Source: Polaromonas sp.
GTDB lineage: Bacteria > Pseudomonadota > Gammaproteobacteria > Burkholderiales > Burkholderiaceae_C
Assembly: GCA_026786065.1 (NCBI GenBank)
Contig: JAJAYS010000115.1
Span: forward strand, 1-10,076
Direction: 5' to 3'
Length of the DNA: 10,076 nt
The translations under genes and the position numbers were made by a program. The notes beneath the pieces are model-generated. The model saw only the letters and a list, made by a program, of their open reading frames with translations, did no database searches and was not told the origin of the DNA. Of the stretch, positions 5,944-10,076 are shown piece after piece (position 1 is the first letter of the stretch; every line of letters begins with the position of its first letter).

Positions 5944-5949
5944 ATTGTA
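5944..5949 (-). promoter_or_regulatory. Candidate promoter of the OmpA-domain gene
   Basis: The minus strand reads TACAAT, one base from the consensus -10, about 25 bases before the start codon. No convincing -35 is seen at the expected distance; the region is GTCTTTTTTCGG. It is the best -10 candidate in the 160-base divergent gap between this gene and the gene starting at 6080. Confidence 0.35.
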
Positions 5950-6079
5950 GGGACCCAAGGCCGAAAAAAGACCCCATCGCCCCCTGCGCAGCACCCGCAG
6001 ACCAACCGCCGTCGGCCTGGCTCGGCGCAATAGCGCGCACCTTCGCCCGACTGCGCGTCGACCCTGTATAAACCTGCCC

Positions 6080-7099
6080 ATGACCTCCGCCACTTCCGCC
6101 ACGTCCCCCCCGCCGCAGCCGAGCCATCTGCGCAGCCACACCTTTCACGGGCTGGCGCCTGGCCCGCGACTGCTGGTCACGGCGGCGGTGCATGGCAACG
6201 AGACCTGCGGTACCCGCGCCATCACTGCGCTGCTGGCGGAATTCGACAGCGGCACACGCGCAATCACTCGCGGCAGCCTGACCTTCGTGCCGGTGACCAA
6301 TCCACTGGCCTACCGGCTGGGCCAGCGCACCGGCGAACGCAACCTGACCCGCAACATGGCACCGAGCGCCATCGCGCAGGACTTTGAAGACCGCATCGCC
6401 AACGTGCTGTGCCCGCTGCTGGCCGCGCACGATGTGCTGCTCGACCTGCATTCGTTTCACACCGGCGGCGCGCCGTTCGTGATGATCGGCCCGCAGAACA
6501 ACCGCGGCACGCTGGAGCCCTTCAGCTACGCCGAGGCCGAGCTGCAACTTGCCCTGCACACCGGCCCGCACCGCATCGTCGAAGGCTGGCTGGACACCTA
6601 TTCGCGCGGCATTCAAAAGCGCATCGCCAAGGCGGCGCAGGGCGATGCCGCCGTCGCGGCAGGCGGCATGACCGGCCGCTTGCAGTCGCTGGTCACCAAC
6701 CCGAACTATGGCGTCGGCACCACCGAATACATGCGCTCGCGTGGCGGCTATGGTGTGACGCTGGAATGCGGCCAGCATGGCGACCCCCGCGCGGGCGATG
6801 TCGCGCGCCTGGCGATCCTGCAGACGCTGGCGCTGCTCGGCCTGGTCGATGACGCGCCGCAAAGTCAGCCGGGCGAACGTGAAATCCTGCGGCTGATCGA
6901 TGTCACCGACCGGGCGCATCCGGCCGATGCGTTCGTTCGCGAATGGCGCAGCTTCGATGCGGTTCGGGCCGACGAGACCATCGGCATCCGGCACAGCAGC
7001 GAACCCGTCAAGGCCGAGTCGGACGGATTCATCGTGTTTCCGAATCCGCGTGCGGAGCCCGCACAGGTATGGTTTTACTTCGCCAAGCGGCGTGGATGA
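6080..7099 (+). CDS. Succinylglutamate desuccinylase/aspartoacylase-family zinc hydrolase
   Basis: The 339-residue product belongs to the AstE/AspA branch of the M14 zinc carboxypeptidase fold, which hydrolyses N-acylated amino acids. Zinc ligands are visible as His38 and Glu41 in AAVHGNET and His124 in LLDLHSFHTGG. The probable catalytic Glu229 is in YGVTLECGQH, and the basic ERNLTRN (86-92) matches the substrate-carboxylate motif. All key residues seem present. There are no arginine-succinyltransferase pathway genes beside it, so I would not call it AstE; the substrate is open. Near the start codon there is a TATAAA but no clear ribosome site, so the start is moderately sure. It diverges from the OmpA-domain gene and converges on msrA. 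Confidence 0.87.
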   Translation: MTSATSATSPPPQPSHLRSHTFHGLAPGPRLLVTAAVHGNETCGTRAITALLAEFDSGTRAITRGSLTFVPVTNPLAYRLGQRTGERNLTRNMAPSAIAQDFEDRIANVLCPLLAAHDVLLDLHSFHTGGAPFVMIGPQNNRGTLEPFSYAEAELQLALHTGPHRIVEGWLDTYSRGIQKRIAKAAQGDAAVAAGGMTGRLQSLVTNPNYGVGTTEYMRSRGGYGVTLECGQHGDPRAGDVARLAILQTLALLGLVDDAPQSQPGEREILRLIDVTDRAHPADAFVREWRSFDAVRADETIGIRHSSEPVKAESDGFIVFPNPRAEPAQVWFYFAKRRG

Positions 7100-7107
7100 G
7101 GGCCGTC

Positions 7108-7164
7108 GCTACATTTTTGATAGCTGTCTGCGCCCGGCTCCATTGATAAAAAGCCAAAATTGAC
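7108..7164 (+). repeat. Short interspersed repeat, degenerate copy
   Basis: This stretch fills much of the 100-base gap between the convergent desuccinylase and msrA genes. It begins GCTACATTTTTGATAGCT, a hairpin-like start, then GCGCCCG and AAAGCCAAAA. The same order of motifs occurs in reverse orientation at 9357-9419. I recognise the general style (GCTAT...ATAGCT followed by CGCCCG) from Comamonadaceae intergenic repeats, but have not matched it to a database. Confidence 0.5.
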
Positions 7165-7199
7165 TCGGAACTTTGTACAAAATGGCCGGCCTGCTGGCC

Positions 7200-7745
7200 T
7201 CAGCCTGGCCTGACGCGTGACGCGAAGGTTTTGCGAAACTTCTCGACCTTCGGCGCCGCCACCGCCATGCAATAACCCTGGTAGGGGTTCTTCTCGAAAA
7301 AGTCTTGGTGGTAGTCCTCGGCCGGGAAATAATTTTCCAGCGGCAGCACCTCGGTCACGATGGGCCGGCCAAACAGCTTGTCCTGGCTTATCTGGCGAAG
7401 CATGTCGTCGGCCACCTGCTTTTGCTCGGGCGTCGTGGTGTAGATGCCGCTGCGGTACTGCGTGCCGCTGTCGTTGCCCTGACGGTTCAGCGTGGTCGGG
7501 TCGTGGATGACGAAGAAGATCTCAAGGATTTCACGCAGGCTGATGTCGGCCTCTTCATAATTCAGCTTGACGACCTCGTTGCTGCCGGTGCGGCCGGTGC
7601 AGACCTCCTCGTAGCTGGGCCGGCTCGCCTGACCGTTGCTGTAGCCCGACTCGACGTCGTTAACGCCGCGCACCTTGACGAACACCGCCTCGGTACACCA
7701 GAAGCAGCCGCCGCCGAGAACGATGGTTTGGGTAGAAGACGACAT
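7200..7745 (-). CDS. msrA: Peptide-methionine (S)-S-oxide reductase MsrA
   Basis: MsrA reduces the S-form of methionine sulfoxide in proteins and free methionine, repairing oxidative damage in the cytoplasm, with thioredoxin as usual reductant. The 181-residue product has the catalytic GGGCFWCTEAVF (Cys14), ESGYSNG, GTQYRSGIY (95-102), the AEDYHQDFF motif (142-150) and NPYQGYCMAV, whose Cys159 may act in resolving. Start 7745 is fixed by a good AAGGA ribosome site five bases upstream. The frame stays open upstream to 7841 with a hydrophobic stretch, but nothing favours starting there. It diverges from gcdH across a 257-base gap with no obvious shared function. Confidence 0.96.
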   Translation of the reverse strand: MSSSTQTIVLGGGCFWCTEAVFVKVRGVNDVESGYSNGQASRPSYEEVCTGRTGSNEVVKLNYEEADISLREILEIFFVIHDPTTLNRQGNDSGTQYRSGIYTTTPEQKQVADDMLRQISQDKLFGRPIVTEVLPLENYFPAEDYHQDFFEKNPYQGYCMAVAAPKVEKFRKTFASRVRPG

Positions 7746-8002
7746 GGATTCCTTTGCGAACAAACTTAGGAAAATCATGTTACCGACAGACGCAAAACCG
7801 TATGCAACCAAAGCAATTGGCAGCCCGGTCCGCCGCAGCATGGAAGATGGCAGGTTTCAGGCGCCGTTGGCGCTGACCCTTCGGGCTTGGGGGCGAAGGC
7901 GAATCGATCTATCGGCGGTTGCAAAATACCAATAATCGAGGCGTTACCGCCGGGCTCCCGGTTTGCAATGTTTATTCCCACTTTTTCAGTGAAAGCCTTT
8001 CC

Positions 8003-9223
8003 ATGAAAACCAATGTCAAAGCCCGCTTCGACTGGCAAGACCCCTTCCTGCTTGCCGACCAGCTCAGCGACGACGAGCGCGCCATCGAACGGGCAGCGCA
8101 CGAGTTTTGTCAGGCCAAACTGCAGACTCGGGTGCTGATGGCGGCGCGGCACGAAACCTTCGACCGCGAAATCATGAATGAATTCGGCGAGATGGGCTTT
8201 CTCGGCTCGACCATCGAAGGCTACGGCTGCGCCGGGCTGAACTACGTCAGCTACGGGCTGGTGGCGCGCGAGGTCGAACGCGTGGACAGCGGCTACCGCA
8301 GCGCGATGAGCGTGCAGAGCTCGCTGGTGATGCACCCTATTAACGCCTACGGCAGCGACGCCCAGCGCGAGAAGTTCCTGCCCAGGCTCGCCACCGGCGA
8401 ATGGGTCGGCTGCTTCGGCCTGACCGAGCCGAATCACGGCTCCGACCCAGCCAGCATGCTGACCCGCGCCCGGCCGGCGACCCGCGACGGGGTGGACGGC
8501 TTCATCCTGAACGGCGCCAAGATGTGGATCACCAACAGCCCGATTGCCGACGTGTTTGTGGTCTGGGCCAAATTGACCGATCCCGACGGCAAGACCGGCG
8601 GCCAGGAAAGCATTCACGGCTTCATACTGGAAAAAGGCATGAAGGGCCTTACTGCGCCGAAGATCGAAGGGAAAATGAGTCTGCGGGCGTCGATCACCGG
8701 CGAGATCGTGATGGACCAGGTGTTCGTACCGGAAGCGAATTTGTTGCCGAATGTCAGCGGCCTCAAAGGGCCCTTTGGCTGCCTGAACAAGGCCCGGTAC
8801 GGCATCGCCTGGGGTGCACTCGGTGCCGCCGAAGACTGCTGGACCCGGGCCCGCCAGTACACGATGGACCGGGTGCAGTTCGGCCGGCCGCTGGCGCAAA
8901 ACCAGCTGATCCAGAAAAAGCTGGCCGACATGCAAACCGAGATCGCACTTGGCCTGCAGGGCTGTTTGCGGGTCGGCCGGTTGATGGACGATGGCCGCGA
9001 TGTGCCCGAGATGATCTCGCTGATCAAGCGCAACTCCTGCGGCAAGTCGCTGGACATCGCCCGCATGGCGCGCGACATGCACGGTGGCAACGGCATTCAC
9101 GACGAATACCACGTCATCCGCCACATGATCAACCTGGAAACAGTCAACACCTACGAAGGCACGCACGACGTGCATGCGCTGATCCTCGGCCGTGCGCAAA
9201 CCGGGCTGCAGGCGTTCTTTTAG
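8003..9223 (+). CDS. gcdH: Glutaryl-CoA dehydrogenase
   Basis: This acyl-CoA dehydrogenase oxidises and decarboxylates glutaryl-CoA to crotonyl-CoA, using FAD, in lysine/tryptophan and dicarboxylate or aromatic catabolism. The 406-residue product follows glutaryl-CoA dehydrogenase closely: FDWQDPFLL at the start, [13 protein letters not shown] (106-118), [14 protein letters not shown] (136-149), [15 protein letters not shown] (175-189), [16 protein letters not shown] (256-271), [11 protein letters not shown] (284-294) and [16 protein letters not shown] (382-397), with the catalytic Glu385 in YEGTHD. Substrate assignment is firm within the family because these blocks separate it from short-chain dehydrogenases. 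ATG 8003 is chosen over an upstream in-frame ATG at 7919, whose extra 28 residues do not resemble the family. No CoA-transferase or LysR regulator gene is in the window, though these are frequent neighbours. Confidence 0.96.
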   Translation: MKTNVKARFDWQDPFLLADQLSDDERAIERAAHEFCQAKLQTRVLMAARHETFDREIMNEFGEMGFLGSTIEGYGCAGLNYVSYGLVAREVERVDSGYRSAMSVQSSLVMHPINAYGSDAQREKFLPRLATGEWVGCFGLTEPNHGSDPASMLTRARPATRDGVDGFILNGAKMWITNSPIADVFVVWAKLTDPDGKTGGQESIHGFILEKGMKGLTAPKIEGKMSLRASITGEIVMDQVFVPEANLLPNVSGLKGPFGCLNKARYGIAWGALGAAEDCWTRARQYTMDRVQFGRPLAQNQLIQKKLADMQTEIALGLQGCLRVGRLMDDGRDVPEMISLIKRNSCGKSLDIARMARDMHGGNGIHDEYHVIRHMINLETVNTYEGTHDVHALILGRAQTGLQAFF

Positions 9224-9245
9224 GGAGCTCTGCCTGAATCTGGCG

Positions 9246-9270
9246 AGCCCGGCTGATCGCGGGCCGCAGG
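9246..9270 (+). repeat. Possible fragment of the 166-bp element
   Basis: GAGCCCGGCTGATCGCGGG followed by CCGCAGG resembles GAGCCTGGCTGATCACAGG followed by CCGCAGG in copy B (5014-5038). The stem changes from GCCTG/CAGGC to GCCCG/CGGGC, so pairing is preserved. The similarity does not clearly continue on either side, so this is a short remnant or a chance match. Confidence 0.4.
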
Positions 9271-9347
9271 CGCAGGGGCTGAAGGCTAAAAGCTCAGGCG
9301 ACGAGCCTCCAGCGCGTTGTGGACTGGCGTTTCGCGCCAGCCTCGCC

Positions 9348-9365
9348 AGGCAAAAATATTTGCCT
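9348..9365 (+). terminator. Weak terminator-like hairpin after gcdH
   Basis: AGGCAAA (9348-9354) pairs with TTTGCCT (9359-9365) around AATA, followed by only two more T before ATGG. It is A/T-rich, lies about 125 bases after the gcdH stop codon, and may be just the edge of the neighbouring repeat. Nothing stronger is seen downstream of gcdH. Confidence 0.25.
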
Positions 9366-9419
9366 TTATGGCTCTTAAACCCAACAAATACGGGCGTTAA
9401 AAGCTATTATTTTCATAGC
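9357..9419 (-). repeat. Short interspersed repeat, reversed copy
   Basis: Read on the minus strand this begins GCTATGAAAATAATAGCT, continues with AACGCCCGTATTTGTTGGG, and then has AGAGCCATAAAGGC. The order matches 7108-7164, which lies in the opposite orientation. The pair brackets msrA and gcdH. The first 18 bases can form a small hairpin. Confidence 0.55.
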
Positions 9420-9450
9420 GACGGGATGACCGGAAGACTGCACGAAGCGG

Positions 9451-9510
9451 CCTGAACCTGCCCGAACCGGCCCGATTAGGCCCGGATCGCCCCAGAGCGG
9501 TCCAGATCGG
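9451..9510. repeat. Array of six degenerate 10-bp units
   Basis: Six consecutive 10-base units read CCTGAACCTG, CCCGAACCGG, CCCGATTAGG, CCCGGATCGC, CCCAGAGCGG and TCCAGATCGG. The approximate consensus is CCCGAATCGG. The period equals one helical turn. It lies about 130 bases upstream of the YdcF-like gene. It is too degenerate to be a recent slippage product. Confidence 0.55.
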
Positions 9511-9640
9511 CAGCCTGAAACCCTGCGCAACCGGCACCAGACGGCCGATCGACCTGCGGTAAGCTCCGGACGCACCGGTGGACCCGTTCCAATGCCTGCC
9601 TGACACCCTCGGGCACTGGCGCGAAACCCTTTTTCCATTG

Positions 9641-10076
9641 ATGTTCAAACCGTATCTCGCTGCGCTGGTTTTACCGCCATTGGGCCCCTTGCTCCTCGCC
9701 GCGCTCGGCCTTTTTTTCGCTGCGCGGAAACAGCGAGCCGGGCTGCTGGTGGCCGGGCTGGCCCTCGTGTTGCTTTGGCTGCTCAGTTGCCACGGCGCGG
9801 CGGTCTGGCTGGCACGGGCGCTGCCCCAGTTCGCACCTGTCATGCCACTGGACCTGAAAACCGCGCAGGTGCAGGCCATCGTGATCCTGGGCGGCGGCGT
9901 GCAACCGGTGGCACCCGAATACGGCGAGCCCCAGCTGCGGTCGGCGACCGCCGAAAGGCTGCGCTACGGCCTGCATCTGGCGCAGCAAACCGGCTTGCCC
10001 GTGGCCTTCAGCGGCGGCATAGGCTGGGCCGCCAGCGAGAACCAGAGCCAGAGCCAGAGCGAGGCGGCGGTCGCGC
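9641..10076 (+). CDS. YdcF/DUF218-type membrane protein, cut by window edge
   Basis: The frame from ATG 9641 stays open to the window end (145 whole codons), so the C-terminus is missing. The protein starts MFKPYLAALVLPPLGPLLL and has two hydrophobic helices (about 5-27 and 33-51) with a short basic loop between. The DUF218 (YdcF/SanA/ElyC) fold then begins at QAIVILGGGVQP (about 79-90), with AERLRYGLHLAQ and FSGG. ElyC-type members are implicated in envelope or lipid-carrier metabolism, but the exact role here is not known. Near the cut edge there is a QSQSQS stretch encoded by three CCAGAG units. No clear ribosome site is visible; the start is chosen by family resemblance. Confidence 0.8.
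   Translation, partial: MFKPYLAALVLPPLGPLLLAALGLFFAARKQRAGLLVAGLALVLLWLLSCHGAAVWLARALPQFAPVMPLDLKTAQVQAIVILGGGVQPVAPEYGEPQLRSATAERLRYGLHLAQQTGLPVAFSGGIGWAASENQSQSQSEAAVA
10042..10059 (+). repeat. Hexanucleotide repeat in YdcF-like gene
   Basis: CCAGAG occurs three times in a row and encodes Gln-Ser repeats just after the SGG segment. It keeps the reading frame. It lies in what is probably a surface loop and may vary in length between strains. Confidence 0.55.

Larger units (their letters stand above)
9224..9640. other. Gene-free, repeat-rich interval
   Basis: No protein gene is convincing in these 417 bases on either strand. From left to right the interval holds a hairpin resembling the core of the 166-bp element (9246-9270), a CTGGCG/CGCCAG hairpin (9324-9340), an AGGCAAA/TTTGCCT hairpin (9348-9365) that may weakly terminate gcdH, a reversed short interspersed repeat (9357-9419) and an array of 10-base units (9451-9510). 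Bases 9511-9640 show nothing I can name; any promoter for the following gene should be there. Confidence 0.6.

Noticed and set aside
6067..6072. TATAAA just before the desuccinylase-type start as a promoter
   Set aside because: It is only seven bases from the start codon and has no -35 partner, so it would imply a leaderless message; the evidence is too thin to list it.
5399..6994. A 531-codon leftward open frame opposite the desuccinylase-type gene
   Set aside because: It is out of frame with the OmpA-domain gene and antisense to the zinc hydrolase, and its arginine/alanine-rich translation fits no family.
7746..7841. An N-terminal extension of MsrA with a hydrophobic segment that could suggest export
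   Set aside because: A strong AAGGA ribosome site directly precedes the ATG at 7745, and the family domain begins right after it.
7775..9199. A 474-codon leftward open frame opposite gcdH
   Set aside because: It is a codon-bias shadow of gcdH with a histidine/alanine-rich composition and no plausible domain.
1..10076. A novel defence, secretion or biosynthetic system
   Set aside because: All sizeable genes belong to common housekeeping or single-enzyme families, with no clustered unknown genes, so I see no gene-based novel system. The repeat element is the only candidate.

Overview
The window looks like an ordinary chromosomal segment from a GC-rich betaproteobacterium. It is probably Burkholderiales and most likely Comamonadaceae-like; I infer this from protein style, gene order and the kind of short intergenic repeats present, and it was not tested by any search. 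It holds ten recognisable intact or window-edge genes plus one decayed gene. No tRNA, rRNA, CRISPR array, transposase gene, phage gene or defence gene is visible.

Region 1 (1-3540) is a leftward translation and ribosome-maturation cluster: rpsP (S16), rimM (16S processing factor), trmD (tRNA m1G37 methyltransferase) and rplS (L19), then a terminator and a NUDIX CoA-pyrophosphatase-type gene. A consensus TATAAT and a leader hairpin precede rpsP. The trmD-rplS gap is filled by a 166-bp repeat element, and a good extended -10 promoter for rplS lies just outside it. The extreme left end carries two copies of a GC-rich intergenic repeat.

Region 2 (3541-5361) carries a rightward pair: a phosphinothricin-acetyltransferase-like GNAT enzyme and a small TM2-type membrane protein. 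A leftward DMT/DUF486-type membrane protein gene follows. It has been destroyed by a one-base frameshift and by insertion of a second copy of the same 166-bp element.

Region 3 (5362-7200) has a divergent pair: a single-pass OmpA-domain protein (leftward) and a succinylglutamate desuccinylase/aspartoacylase-family zinc hydrolase (rightward).

Region 4 (7200-9223) has msrA (leftward) and gcdH, glutaryl-CoA dehydrogenase (rightward), diverging from a 257-bp gap. Two related ~60-bp repeats in opposite orientation flank this pair.

Region 5 (9224-10076) is a 417-bp gene-free, repeat-rich stretch with an array of 10-bp units, followed by the start of a YdcF/DUF218-type membrane protein cut by the window edge.

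The genes are mostly housekeeping. The least explained feature is the 166-bp element with imperfect terminal inverted repeats and a conserved internal hairpin. One copy abuts an essential ribosomal-protein promoter and the other has interrupted a gene.
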